From NCBI GenBank assembly GCA_009911175.1, contig QXWX01000028.1, positions 1-63,672 of the forward strand: a stretch of DNA of 63,672 nt. Direction: 5' to 3'. The DNA is from Lachnospiraceae bacterium (lineage in GTDB: Bacteria; Bacillota_A; Clostridia; Lachnospirales; Lachnospiraceae). The notes beneath the pieces were generated by a model. That model did no database searches and had not been told where the DNA came from. It saw only the letters and a list, made by a program, of their open reading frames with translations. The first letter of the stretch is position 1. Every line of letters starts with the position of its first letter. Both the position numbers and the translations under genes were made by a program. Of the stretch, positions 55,278 to 63,672 are shown piece by piece.

Positions 55278-55605
55278 TCACTCTTTCGATTCCTGCCTCA
55301 TATAATAATACCCCCTTTCGATAGACCTCATTTTCTACGGAGGGAAATTTTTTCCGAGCTTCAAATTTGCTTTTTGTTCCTACTACGATATCTACCGGAC
55401 GTTGCTTTATTTTACGGATGGCCTTGTAAGCCTTTGTAGTCTCTTCCGCAAGATCTGAAATTTCGTCCCGAACAATGATATAAAAATCCAGATCGCTGTT
55501 ATCCGTATATGTGCCATTTGCATAAGAACCAAATAGATAGATCTGTATTGGAAAAAGTTGGTCTATGAATTGTTTTTTTAATTCTTCAATTTCCTGCATT
55601 GGCAT
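55273..55605 (-). CDS. MNT-type nucleotidyltransferase (antitoxin of a HEPN/MNT pair)
   Basis: A 110-residue minimal nucleotidyltransferase. The motif IYLFGSYANGTYTDNSDLDF gives GS and DxD, and RPVDIVV gives the third acidic residue. In HEPN/MNT modules the MNT protein adenylylates a tyrosine of the HEPN RNase and so silences it. The start at 55605 follows AAAGGAG. The downstream HEPN gene is frameshifted, so the module may be inactive. Confidence 0.82.
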   Translation of the reverse strand: MPMQEIEELKKQFIDQLFPIQIYLFGSYANGTYTDNSDLDFYIIVRDEISDLAEETTKAYKAIRKIKQRPVDIVVGTKSKFEARKKFPSVENEVYRKGVLLYEAGIERVI

Positions 55606-55722
55606 CAGCGTCAGCTCCTTTATACTTTTCTATCCATATTATAGCAGGAAATTTGTTGCTTTACACTCAATATTTTTGAAATGAGCAGAACCTTTTTGAT
55701 CATTGAACTGAAATAGATCTTT

Positions 55723-56649
55723 TTAGAAATTGAAAGAATTTTGCATGACCAGCCTTCTGGTCTCTCTTTGGTAGAGGTATGCGTGATTGCTTAAAATCTC
55801 TTCTTCGGCTACCTGGGTCTGGTTGATCTCTGTGACCATCGCATCCATCTCCTCCGGCTCCATGCCCTTTGACGCAGGCACAAGCACGACCTCGTGGACG
55901 CTGCTGGGTAGTACGTAGTAGTCTTCTCCCAGAATCTGTCCGGCCATATCCAGGACCTCCGGATATACGATGCAGGCTGCGCCGAAGCTGCGGATCGGAT
56001 TGGAGAGCACGTACATAAAATCATCCGCTTCCGCGGCAGATTCATTCAGCAGATTTTTCCGTCTGCCCGGGACCGTACGCAGGATCTCGTCCACGGCCTG
56101 CTGCATGGTAAATAATTCCGCCGGAAGCAGGCGTTTTACATTTCTGCGGGCCAGTGCGAGCAGGTCTTCCTCTGTCACATCCCAATACTCCAGGTGGTCG
56201 TTATTTACGGTCATGGTAGCGGTTCCCTGACTGTTTACATCCAAAAGAACATAGAATACGATGCTTAGATCCAACAGCTTAATATGGGGGACACTTTCCA
56301 GTAAGTCACGGTTTTTTTCCGTATGTATCAGCTTAAATACGATCTTGTCCTGAATGGAGTCATAGTGTTCGATCCCGTTGGTATCCATGGAACGGTCACA
56401 TTTTACCGTGCGGTAAAAATCCAGGATCTCCTGTACAAGTCTGTCGATCAATTCGCCATCCAGATAGCGCTGATAAAATTCTTCCAGATAGATCGTGGGG
56501 GAAATGTTCACTCCCGGGGTCTCTATGAGCAGACCCTTCTTTACTTTTCCGTTATTTTTAACTGCCGTATATTGTGTTGCCTTAGCCCCTCCTTCCAGTT
56601 TCTGATTCATTTTCTTTTCGATAGCGCAAACAAACTCCTGATATTTCAT
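55723..56649 (-). CDS. DUF5688-family protein
   Basis: A 308-residue protein without membrane segments. The N-terminal MKYQEFVCAIEKKMNQKLEG, followed by KKGLLIETPGVNISPTIYLE and later segments (SNPIRSFGAACIVYPEVLDM, DYYVLPSSVHEVVLVPASKG), match DUF5688 proteins, which are abundant in Lachnospiraceae genomes. Function is unknown. The start at 56649 has AAGGGAG. It is divergent from argS. Confidence 0.82.
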   Translation of the reverse strand: MKYQEFVCAIEKKMNQKLEGGAKATQYTAVKNNGKVKKGLLIETPGVNISPTIYLEEFYQRYLDGELIDRLVQEILDFYRTVKCDRSMDTNGIEHYDSIQDKIVFKLIHTEKNRDLLESVPHIKLLDLSIVFYVLLDVNSQGTATMTVNNDHLEYWDVTEEDLLALARRNVKRLLPAELFTMQQAVDEILRTVPGRRKNLLNESAAEADDFMYVLSNPIRSFGAACIVYPEVLDMAGQILGEDYYVLPSSVHEVVLVPASKGMEPEEMDAMVTEINQTQVAEEEILSNHAYLYQRETRRLVMQNSFNF

Positions 56650-56880
56650 ATATTCTCCCTTCTTCTGCGCGTCCACTTGAAATTAAAATGAGAAAGCCGG
56701 TACCGAAATCGTACCCAGAAAATTGATTTGAAAATATTATGTAGATTGATTATAGCGGACTGGATAGAAAAAAGCAACCTTTTTTTGAAAAAATATTTAC
56801 CCGGCAACGAACACTTGCTAGAATCCGGGATAGGTGATAAAATGTCAAAAGAACAAAGAAAACATATGGAGAGTGAAAAC

Positions 56881-58647
56881 GTGAAAACATTTCTGAAGCT
56901 TATTACAATGGAGATGGAAGAGGCATTCCGGGCAGCGGGATACGACGAAGCTTACGCAAAGGTAAGCCTGTCGAACCGGCCGGACTTATGCGAATATCAG
57001 TGCAACGGAGCGTTGGCAGCGGCCAAGGCCTACAAAAAAGCGCCCATCATGATCGCGAAGGATGTGACGGCGCACCTGCAGGAGAGCGCGGTTTTTTCCT
57101 ATGCGGAGGCGGTGAATCCCGGATTTATCAATCTGAAGGCCGCTCCCGGGTTTACGGCGGAGTTTTTGAATGAGATGGCAGGAGCCGAGAACCTGGGCGT
57201 GGAGAAGGAAACAAAGCCGAAGACCATCATGATCGACTACGGCGGCCCCAACGTGGCCAAGCCCCTTCATGTAGGGCATCTGCGTTCCGCGATCATCGGC
57301 GAGAGCGTGAAGCGGATCGTCCGTTTTAAGGGCAATCAGGTGATCGGAGACATCCACCTGGGAGACTGGGGATATCAGATGGGGCTGATCATCACGGAGC
57401 TGGAAAAACGGAAACCGGAGCTGCCTTATTTTCAGGAGGATTACGAGGGAGAATATCCGGAGGAGGCGCCGTTTACCATCGGGGAGCTGGAGGAGATCTA
57501 CCCGACAGCCAGCGCTTATGCCAAGGAGAACGAGGAATACCGGGAGAAGGCCCTGCAGGCAACCTTCCTTCTGCAGAGCGGCCGCCGGGGCTACCGGGCA
57601 ATCTGGCAGCATATCATGCAGGTGTCCGTGGCGGACCTGAAAAAGAATTACAGCATTCTGAACGTGGATTTTGACCTCTGGAAGGGTGAGGCGGATGTGC
57701 AGAAGTATATTCCGGATATGGTCCATATGTTAAAGGAAAAGGGATTTGCGCGCTATGACGAGGGTGCTCTGGTGGTGGATGTGGCAGAGGAGGACGACAA
57801 CAAGGCCGTGCCGCCCTGCATGATCCTGAAGTCGGACGGGGCTGCACTGTATGATACGACGGATCTGGCGACCCTGATCGAACGGGAGAGCCTTTACAAG
57901 CCGGACCAGATCATTTATGTGGTGGACAAGCGGCAGGAGCTGCATTTTGTACAGGTATTCCGATGCGCGAAGAAGACGGGGATCGTGCGCCCGGAGGTGG
58001 ACCTGAAATACCTGGGCTTCGGCACCATGAACGGGAAGGACGGAAAGCCCTTCAAGACCCGGGAGGGCGGCGTGATGCGCCTGGAAAACCTGCTCCGTGA
58101 GATTACGGAGGAGATGAGGAAGAAGATCATGGACAACCGGACCGTGACCGGGGAGGAAGCGGAAGCGACGGCCCGGACGGTGGGCCTTGCGGCTGTGAAG
58201 TACGGGGATCTGTCCAATCAGGCATCCAAGGACTACATTTTCGATGTGGACCGGTTTACTTCCTTTGAGGGAAATACAGGGCCTTATATCCTGTATACCA
58301 TCGTCCGGATCAAGTCCATCCTGAATAAATATCAGGAAAACGGCGGTTCCATGGACGCGCTTCGGATCCGGGAGCCGGAGAGCGACTGCGAGAAGGCGCT
58401 GATGCTGGAGACGGCGAAGTTCAACGAAGTCATCGATACTGTTTATGAAGAGATCGCTCCCCACAAGCTTTGTGCTTACATCTATGATGTGGCGAACGCG
58501 TTTAATAAATTTTACCATGAGACTCGGATCCTGGCGGAAGAGGACGAGGAAAAGAAGGCGGGCTATCTCGCTCTTCTCAGGCTGACCAAAGAGGTGCTGG
58601 AGGTCTGCGTTGACCTTCTGGGATTCGAAGCGCCGGAAAGGATGTAA
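56881..58647 (+). CDS. argS: Arginyl-tRNA synthetase
   Basis: A 588-residue class I synthetase. An N-terminal domain (YAKVSLSNRPDLCEYQCNGA) is followed by the HIGH-type motif VAKPLHVGHLRSAIIGES, LGDWGYQMGL, the KMSKS-equivalent region GKPFKTREGGVMRLENLL and the anticodon-binding C-terminal helical domain. A GTG at 56881 with GGAG upstream gives the usual family N-terminus MKTFLKLI; ATG at 56842 with AGGTGA is a fair alternative adding 13 residues. It charges tRNA-Arg, one of which lies at 54718-54789. Confidence 0.94.
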   Translation: MKTFLKLITMEMEEAFRAAGYDEAYAKVSLSNRPDLCEYQCNGALAAAKAYKKAPIMIAKDVTAHLQESAVFSYAEAVNPGFINLKAAPGFTAEFLNEMAGAENLGVEKETKPKTIMIDYGGPNVAKPLHVGHLRSAIIGESVKRIVRFKGNQVIGDIHLGDWGYQMGLIITELEKRKPELPYFQEDYEGEYPEEAPFTIGELEEIYPTASAYAKENEEYREKALQATFLLQSGRRGYRAIWQHIMQVSVADLKKNYSILNVDFDLWKGEADVQKYIPDMVHMLKEKGFARYDEGALVVDVAEEDDNKAVPPCMILKSDGAALYDTTDLATLIERESLYKPDQIIYVVDKRQELHFVQVFRCAKKTGIVRPEVDLKYLGFGTMNGKDGKPFKTREGGVMRLENLLREITEEMRKKIMDNRTVTGEEAEATARTVGLAAVKYGDLSNQASKDYIFDVDRFTSFEGNTGPYILYTIVRIKSILNKYQENGGSMDALRIREPESDCEKALMLETAKFNEVIDTVYEEIAPHKLCAYIYDVANAFNKFYHETRILAEEDEEKKAGYLALLRLTKEVLEVCVDLLGFEAPERM

Positions 58648-58713
58648 ATATCTGTGGATCAGGCACGCTATTGATCTTGTCTGCCTGGTTTTACGGTTTC
58701 AAAGAGAAAGGAA

Positions 58714-59988
58714 ATGACAGAAAAGCTATTTTACGAAGACAGCCATATGCGGACGTTTACGGCGGTTGTGCTGGAATGCGGCCCGGTTGGAGAAGGTGTT
58801 CTGGAAGCTTCCGCTCAGGCGGCAGATACCCGGGAGGGAGAACGAGATCCGGAAGCGTCCGGCAGGACCGGGGAGATTCCGGAAGAAAAGCGATATCAGA
58901 TTGTGCTCGACCGGACCGCGTTTTTTCCGGAAGGGGGAGGACAGTACGCAGATACCGGGCATCTTCAGGCGGATTCGGAAGTTGTCCGAGTGTTGGATGT
59001 GCAGGAGCGTGACGGAAAAATTTTCCACATCACGGACCGGCCGGTTCCTGCCGGGAGCACGGTGTCCGGGCAGATCGACTGGGCGGAGCGTTTTATGAAG
59101 ATGCAGCAGCATACCGGGGAGCATATTGTTTCCGGGCTGGTGCATGCCCGCTTTGGATACGACAATGTGGGGTTTCACCTGGGCAGTACAGACTGCACCA
59201 TGGACTTTAATGGGGAGATCACCCGGGAAGAGCTGCATGAGATCGAGCTTCGGGCAAATGAAGCCGCAGCAGCCAATCTGGATATCCAGGTTTCTTATCC
59301 TTCCGGGGAGGAGTTGGCCGGACTGGAATATCGCAGCAAGATCGAGATCGAAGGGCGGGTCCGCATTGTGACGATTCCGGGCTTTGATGTCTGCGCCTGC
59401 TGTGCTCCCCATGTGAAAAAAACGGGGGAGATCGGAGTGATCAAGCTGACCCACGTGCAGCGGTACAAGGGCGGAGTCCGTGTCACCATGCTCTGCGGGT
59501 TCCGCGCCCTGGCGGATTATGACAGAAAATCCGAGTCTGTCAGGCGGATTTCCGCTTCGCTCTGCGCAAAGGAGGACGAGGTGGCGGAGGCTGTGGAGCA
59601 TTTGAAGGAGGAATGCGCCCGGCTAAAGGCCAGGCTGGCGGAGCAGCAGAAGGAAATGCTGTGGCTCAAGGCCAGGGAAAGCGACGGAGAGAAAGGGGCG
59701 GTGTGCCTGTTTGAGTCCGGGCTGGAGGGAGACGGCCCCAGGCTGCTCATGAATCTGGTGATGGAAAGAGGGCATGAATTATGCGCCGTATTCTGCGGAA
59801 ATGATGAGGAGGGCTACCGCTATGTGATCGGTAGCGCAGGTTTGGATCTGCGGAAGCTGGTAAAGGAACTGAATGCCGCGTTTTCCGGCAGAGGCGGAGG
59901 AAAGCCTGAGATGGTACAGGGTTCCCTGAAAGGAACCGAGTCGGAACTGAGGGCGTGGATGCAGATGCATGGAGCTGTGGAAAAATAA
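58714..59988 (+). CDS. AlaX-type alanyl-tRNA editing protein with DHHA1 domain
   Basis: A 424-residue trans-editing protein that deacylates Ser- or Gly-tRNA-Ala. Seen: AFFPEGGGQYADTG, the zinc-binding HTGEHIVSGLVHARF, VCACCAPHV with the second zinc pair, a coiled coil near residues 280-315 and a DHHA1-like C-terminus (NAAFSGRGGGKPEMVQGS). Residues about 27-60 are a Glu/Gly-rich insertion not usual in the family. It follows argS by 66 bases and may share its transcript. The start has AAAGGAAATG spacing. Confidence 0.88.
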   Translation: MTEKLFYEDSHMRTFTAVVLECGPVGEGVLEASAQAADTREGERDPEASGRTGEIPEEKRYQIVLDRTAFFPEGGGQYADTGHLQADSEVVRVLDVQERDGKIFHITDRPVPAGSTVSGQIDWAERFMKMQQHTGEHIVSGLVHARFGYDNVGFHLGSTDCTMDFNGEITREELHEIELRANEAAAANLDIQVSYPSGEELAGLEYRSKIEIEGRVRIVTIPGFDVCACCAPHVKKTGEIGVIKLTHVQRYKGGVRVTMLCGFRALADYDRKSESVRRISASLCAKEDEVAEAVEHLKEECARLKARLAEQQKEMLWLKARESDGEKGAVCLFESGLEGDGPRLLMNLVMERGHELCAVFCGNDEEGYRYVIGSAGLDLRKLVKELNAAFSGRGGGKPEMVQGSLKGTESELRAWMQMHGAVEK

Positions 59989-60067
59989 CCCATACAGGCT
60001 GCGCGGCGCCGAACTGCCTGTGGCGTGCAATCTGCAGTGATGCAGGAGAAAGTGAGGAGAAGAAAAG

Positions 60068-61009
60068 ATGAATAAAGCTCCGGGAAAAAACAGATTTTGG
60101 TATCTGTTCGGGCCATTTCTGATCTATTGGGGAGTTGAATTTGTGGGGGCCATGATCGCGTCACTGGTGCTGGTCATCGTCTCGGTGCCCGAGGTGATAC
60201 AATCTGTGACATGGACAGATTCCATGACTAATGAAGAATTTACGCAGGCGGCGGTCCAGATGCAGACGGCGCTGATGGATATGGTGGCCCGCTACCAGGT
60301 GCAGATGCTTGCGGCAGCGGCGCTTTTGACGATTCCTGTGCTGTCGGCGCTGTACCGCAGGGACAGGAAGCAGGAGGCGCTGCAACACCTTCCGGTCAAT
60401 AAAAAAGCGCCTTTGTCTCAGTACATTTGGACGCTGCTGCTGGGGATTGTTGTGTGTATCGGCGGAAATGTGCTGATCGTCATGACAAACCTGGCATTTG
60501 TAAGCGAGAGCTACCAGAATACGTCGGCGGTATTTTACGCTCCGGGTTTTGCGGTGCAGGTGGTCTGCCTGGGACTGATCATGCCTGTTTCCGAGGAGCT
60601 TTTGTTCCGCGGGCTGCTGTTCAAACGGTGCCGGGCGCTGATGGGATTTCTTCCCGCGGCTTTGAGTATCTCCATCCTGTTCGGCTTCAGCCACGGGAAC
60701 CTGGTGCAGTTTCTCTATGCCATGGGACTGGGGATGCTGCTTGCCTATGTGTGTGAAAAATATGGTTCTCTGAAAGCCCCGATCCTGCTCCATGTGACGG
60801 CCAATCTGACTTCTCTTATCATTACGGAGACAGGGCTTCTGGACTGGCTGTGCACTGCTTTTCTGCGGCTGGCGGTTGCCGTGGTAGCCTGTGCGTTTTT
60901 GGGCGCTGTGATGTTTGTGCTGATCCAGAGGATCGACGAGAAGCCGGAAGGAACGGATCAGACGGGGGACTCCGGGAATACTCCGCTGACCAGAGATATG
61001 TTCCGTTGA
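60068..61009 (+). CDS. CPBP-family intramembrane metalloprotease
   Basis: A 313-residue membrane protein with about eight hydrophobic segments. The CPBP (Abi/CAAX) motifs are PVSEELLFRGLLFKRC, ISILFGFSHGNLVQF and the late ILLHVTANL. Family members cleave prenylated or bacteriocin-related substrates in the membrane; the bacterial substrates are mostly unknown. It starts behind GTGAGGAG and ends with its own terminator. Confidence 0.9.
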   Translation: MNKAPGKNRFWYLFGPFLIYWGVEFVGAMIASLVLVIVSVPEVIQSVTWTDSMTNEEFTQAAVQMQTALMDMVARYQVQMLAAAALLTIPVLSALYRRDRKQEALQHLPVNKKAPLSQYIWTLLLGIVVCIGGNVLIVMTNLAFVSESYQNTSAVFYAPGFAVQVVCLGLIMPVSEELLFRGLLFKRCRALMGFLPAALSISILFGFSHGNLVQFLYAMGLGMLLAYVCEKYGSLKAPILLHVTANLTSLIITETGLLDWLCTAFLRLAVAVVACAFLGAVMFVLIQRIDEKPEGTDQTGDSGNTPLTRDMFR

Positions 61010-61092
61010 TGGGAGTTATGTTCTGCTGCTCCGGTGGGAGGTTCTTTGGATCACCCAACCGTGCAGACGGCAATTTTCAGGTACAATAAAGA

Positions 61093-61124
61093 GACGCAGT
61101 CAAATGTCAGACTGCGTCTTTTTT
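61093..61124 (+). terminator. Terminator of the CPBP gene
   Basis: GACGCAGTC and GACTGCGTC form a perfect 9-bp stem, followed by six T. Confidence 0.9.
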
Positions 61125-61130
61125 GACGTT

Positions 61131-61489
61131 AGGAACTGCCGATAAATAACCTATGCATACCATGCGGGATAAATATTCATCTGCAAAGAAGAAAACTGCA
61201 GGCGCAGTGGGCTGCGTCAAAATTTTCCAACTGTACGGTTGGATGCTCTAAAGAGCCTCCAACCGACTCATCCATTCGCAAAAACCGTGCTAACGCACTC
61301 TTACGTCTGCTAACGCAGCCGCTTTTTGCTCATTCATGAGTAGGTTGCTAATCCATAATCTCAGTTTTATTGCAATAAATTGCATAAAACTGAGATTCCG
61401 GATTGCAACCGTACAGTTGGAAAATTTTCTGATGCAGCGGATGAATAATGAGACAAGTCAGATGCATAGGTTATTTATCAACAGTTCCT
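61131..61489. repeat. 359-bp multibranched inverted-repeat element (MITE-like or structured RNA)
   Basis: The ends (61131-61158 and 61462-61489) are 28-nt inverted repeats with two mismatches. Further in, ATTCATC/GATGAAT and GCTGCGTC/GATGCAGC pair, then an 18-bp perfect stem AAAATTTTCCAACTGTAC (61219-61236) with 61411-61428. This encloses branches: 61237-61264 (GGTTGGA/TCCAACC with GCTCT/AGAGC inside), GTGC-TAAC-GCAC (61287-61298), CTGC-TAAC-GCAG (61307-61318) and a 61343-61410 hairpin with a 19-bp stem. No protein is encoded and no target duplication is seen. Confidence 0.8.
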
Positions 61490-61550
61490 CAGCATGTCAT
61501 GCTCCCGCGAAGCAGAAAGCCGTATGGATATGTGATTTCGCTGTATTTTT

Positions 61551-62441
61551 TTACCGCAGAGCGTTCCGTGCGGAATCTGGAACGCCAATCTGAAACGTAT
61601 CAAGACATACCGGCGGTTCCAGCTCTTCCCGCGCCACATACAGGGACATATCGTCCCGCGTTTTCAGGGTCCATTTTACCAGCGTGATGCGGCGGCTTTT
61701 GATCTCAATACAGGTGATACAGCTCGGATGCACGCAGCTTCCGGTATTGAAATAGGGCGAATCCGCGCTTCCTGTCATTGGGCGGTGGGTGTGCCCTGTG
61801 ATGAGCAGCTTCTGCTCCTGGGAGGCCCATTCGGCAAGCTGCGTTTCTGTCTTATGCTTCTTCGTATAATTGCGGGCCGCGCTGGTCGGATCAGATACGC
61901 CCACGGCCTCTAACGGCTTCCAGAAGTACCGCACCAGAAAGCCTGAGAGGGGCGCAAGCGTACTGTTCAGGAAATCCGCCTGATGCCCGTGAGTCAGATA
62001 GATCTCCTTTTGGGAAATGGTATCGTGCAGGATGAGGCCGGACAGAAAACGGAAATCCGGCAGCAGCAAAGCGGAGCAGTGGCGGCGGCAGTAGCGAAGA
62101 TTTTTTTTACAGTGGTCATGATTTCCATAAAGCATATAAAGCCGTTCCCGGCAGCAAAATTCTTTGAGCAGGCAGAATACGTCATCGTGGATATCTATGA
62201 TCCGGGCGAGGGAACGGTTTTCCCACAGCTCGTCGCCGTCTCCAAGCTCCAGATACGTATATCCTTTTTGAAAATAGTGCTGAAGCGCCGCAAGGTACAG
62301 GTGCTGATTCTTTAGAAAATTGTCATTGGAATTGCCCACCCCCCGGTGGCAGTCGCTGAACAGGACCAAACGGGAGCCGCAGTCCAGCGGAAGCACCGGG
62401 GCATCCCGGAACGCATTGGAGATCCTCTGATACCATCCCAT
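61551..62441 (-). CDS. Calcineurin-like metallophosphoesterase
   Basis: A 296-residue phosphoesterase. Metal-binding motifs: FSDCHRG (DxH), LGDGDELW, LYGNHDHC, YLTHGHQADF and ITGHTHRP. No signal peptide. The overall layout recalls UDP-2,3-diacylglucosamine hydrolase-like and related cytoplasmic phosphatases, but the substrate is unknown. Its ATG overlaps the stop codon of the upstream DUF4474 gene by one base (TGATG), so the two are translationally coupled. Confidence 0.88.
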   Translation of the reverse strand: MGWYQRISNAFRDAPVLPLDCGSRLVLFSDCHRGVGNSNDNFLKNQHLYLAALQHYFQKGYTYLELGDGDELWENRSLARIIDIHDDVFCLLKEFCCRERLYMLYGNHDHCKKNLRYCRRHCSALLLPDFRFLSGLILHDTISQKEIYLTHGHQADFLNSTLAPLSGFLVRYFWKPLEAVGVSDPTSAARNYTKKHKTETQLAEWASQEQKLLITGHTHRPMTGSADSPYFNTGSCVHPSCITCIEIKSRRITLVKWTLKTRDDMSLYVAREELEPPVCLDTFQIGVPDSARNALR

Positions 62442-63370
62442 CAGCGGCGGCTCCGGCGGTCAGAATTATATTTTTTCCAGATCCGCTTTTGTTTTTTAAA
62501 CTTGCGCGGGCAGATGGTCCTGCGGAACGCAAAGGGCAGATAATAGTACAGGTACAGCAGCCGGTCCGCGGTGGTGGAGAAGGGGCAGGTGAATCTGAGG
62601 TAGATCCTGCAGAGCAGCCGATCTTTCCACAGCACAAATCTTTGCCGCCATTCGGGGGACAGGAGGGATTCGGAAGATTTCGGGACGGAGAAGATAAAAT
62701 GCAGGGTGGTTCCGTCCAATTCGATCTCATCCCATCCGTATCCCAGCTCCGTCAGGCTGGTGAGAAAGGAGCCGCACATATCCATATCCGGGAATGTGAT
62801 CGTATATTCCGCAGTCATTTCAGAAGGCGGAATGCAACGTCCCACAAGAAATCCGGTGAGCCACCAGTGAATATGCGAAAGGCAGAACAGCTGTCTGCGG
62901 CAGTCATGGACCAGCCGGATGCGCATGGGGAGCATTTCGTTTTCCTCCGCTGCCTGGAAGATCGTCTGTCCGCGGAGTACAGGCGGGATGACCGTATCGG
63001 TGTGATAGATCCCCATCTCAGCGCCCGCGGTGATCCCGTACTGTCCCTTCCAGAACTGGATCAGCCAGGTTTTTTTCTGATAATTAAAATAAACCGGCTC
63101 CGTGTCCAGAACCATGTTCATGGACGGCGCCGCCAGATCGTACAGCTTTCCATATCCGAAGTCCTTCTGCCAGGCATCGGTCCTGGTGGAAAAGAGATCC
63201 TGCCGGTGGTCATAACAGAAGCCGAAGGGTTCGGCAAGCCCATTGAGGAGACTGCATTTTTCGGCCAGGCTCATGCAGCGGACCCGGCAGATGATCTTCC
63301 TTTTTCTGCAGTGGTTGAGAATGAGAAAAAGGATCGCGATCAGGATGAAAATAGATAAAAGTTTATACAT
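62441..63370 (-). CDS. DUF4474-domain membrane-anchored protein
   Basis: A 309-residue protein with one N-terminal membrane segment (LLSIFILIAILFLIL) and a DUF4474-like core: AEPFGFCYDHRQDLFSTRTD, AWQKDFGYGKLYDLAAPSMN, YFNYQKKTWLIQFWKGQYGI. The C-terminus is strongly basic. Function is unknown; the coupled phosphoesterase downstream suggests joint action at the membrane. The start at 63370 is chosen because it begins directly before the membrane segment; the frame remains open upstream without a site. Confidence 0.78.
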   Translation of the reverse strand: MYKLLSIFILIAILFLILNHCRKRKIICRVRCMSLAEKCSLLNGLAEPFGFCYDHRQDLFSTRTDAWQKDFGYGKLYDLAAPSMNMVLDTEPVYFNYQKKTWLIQFWKGQYGITAGAEMGIYHTDTVIPPVLRGQTIFQAAEENEMLPMRIRLVHDCRRQLFCLSHIHWWLTGFLVGRCIPPSEMTAEYTITFPDMDMCGSFLTSLTELGYGWDEIELDGTTLHFIFSVPKSSESLLSPEWRQRFVLWKDRLLCRIYLRFTCPFSTTADRLLYLYYYLPFAFRRTICPRKFKKQKRIWKKYNSDRRSRR

Positions 63371-63526
63371 AGGCTTAATTCCTGATTGGGTGATTGGTTT
63401 GATATAGTATATGTGGGGGCGGGGGAAGTGGTGTGAGAGGAGATATGCGGAACCGGTGGTGAAATGTATGGATGCAGTACTGAAGATCTGCGGAGGCGGA
63501 CCGGTGGTTTGCAAGGAAGATCTCTC
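63371..63526. other. Upstream region of the DUF4474 gene
   Basis: A divergent intergenic stretch. On the minus strand TATACT (63406-63411) could be a -10, without a clear -35. Nothing else is recognised. Confidence 0.25.
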
Positions 63527-63672
63527 ATGTCAGATTTTATGATTTCCAAATATAAAAGTAACGATTTTGTGGTAAAACAGGAAAATAAAAATGACGATTT
63601 TTGCAGAATCAGAGAAAATACAGGATTTACCAACAGGCGGAATCCTTGTAAATTCTCATGTTTTATCGTAAA
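63527..63672 (+). CDS. Possible gene start running off the window
   Basis: An open frame of 48 codons from ATG at 63527 to the window end, with AAGGAAG seven bases upstream. The product begins MSDFMISKYKSNDFVVKQEN and is rich in Asn, Lys and Phe. It is A/T-rich. I do not recognise it, and with no stop codon in view it may be either a real truncated gene or chance. Confidence 0.3.
   Translation, partial: MSDFMISKYKSNDFVVKQENKNDDFCRIRENTGFTNRRNPCKFSCFIV

Overview
The window looks like a chromosomal segment of a gut-type, low-to-mid GC, spore-forming Clostridia, most likely a Lachnospiraceae member. Supporting signs are an intact sigK-type sporulation sigma factor, codY, a CIRCE-controlled groESL pair, glycan-foraging loci with GH29, GH36 and GH78 enzymes, DUF5688 and DUF4474 proteins, and strong AGGAGG-type ribosome binding sites. 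The species call is an inference from gene content; no rRNA is present.

Layout. 1-409: an orphan type I-C-like CRISPR repeat and a small open remnant. 409-9682: a GNAT-like protein, a GH36 alpha-galactosidase, a DUF2975-like/YozG-like pair with a lipoprotein, a metallophosphoesterase-rubrerythrin fusion and a chemoreceptor. 9853-11789: an AT-rich two-gene cassette (AAA ATPase plus TOPRIM-like partner) resembling anti-phage modules. 11897-13663: an ABC exporter. 13942-24897: a fucoside locus with three GH29 enzymes, a sugar ABC importer lacking an ATPase, two LacI regulators and a palindromic operator repeated at two promoters; a PIN-type toxin-antitoxin pair sits inside it. 24975-39409: a rhamnoside locus with GH78, two oxidoreductases, an IlvD/Edd dehydratase, an amidohydrolase, a YesM/YesN-like two-component system and a second ATPase-less ABC importer.

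39482-60000 is mostly core genome: sigK, comM, dprA, topA, codY, groES-groEL, guaB, an amidase, a chorismate mutase-shikimate kinase fusion, yqeG, efp, nfo, tRNA-Arg(CCG), a broken MNT/HEPN pair, DUF5688, argS and an AlaX-type editing protein. 60068-63672: a CPBP protease, a 359-bp highly structured inverted-repeat element, a second metallophosphoesterase translationally coupled to a DUF4474 protein, and the start of a gene that runs off the window.

How it works together. The carbohydrate genes suggest import of short fucosylated and rhamnosylated glycans through ABC importers, probably energised by a shared ATPase encoded elsewhere, followed by cytoplasmic hydrolysis, since the glycosidases lack signal peptides. 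The rhamnoside locus adds redox and dehydratase enzymes that may form an oxidative sugar route. Both importer operons carry a strong RNA hairpin between the binding-protein gene and the permeases.

Best candidates for something undescribed: the multibranched 61131-61489 element; the AAA/TOPRIM-like cassette; the metallophosphoesterase-rubrerythrin fusion; the hairpin that appears to bring a distant Shine-Dalgarno close to the start codon at 36221-36265; and two families of dispersed palindromic repeats placed at gene 3' ends.
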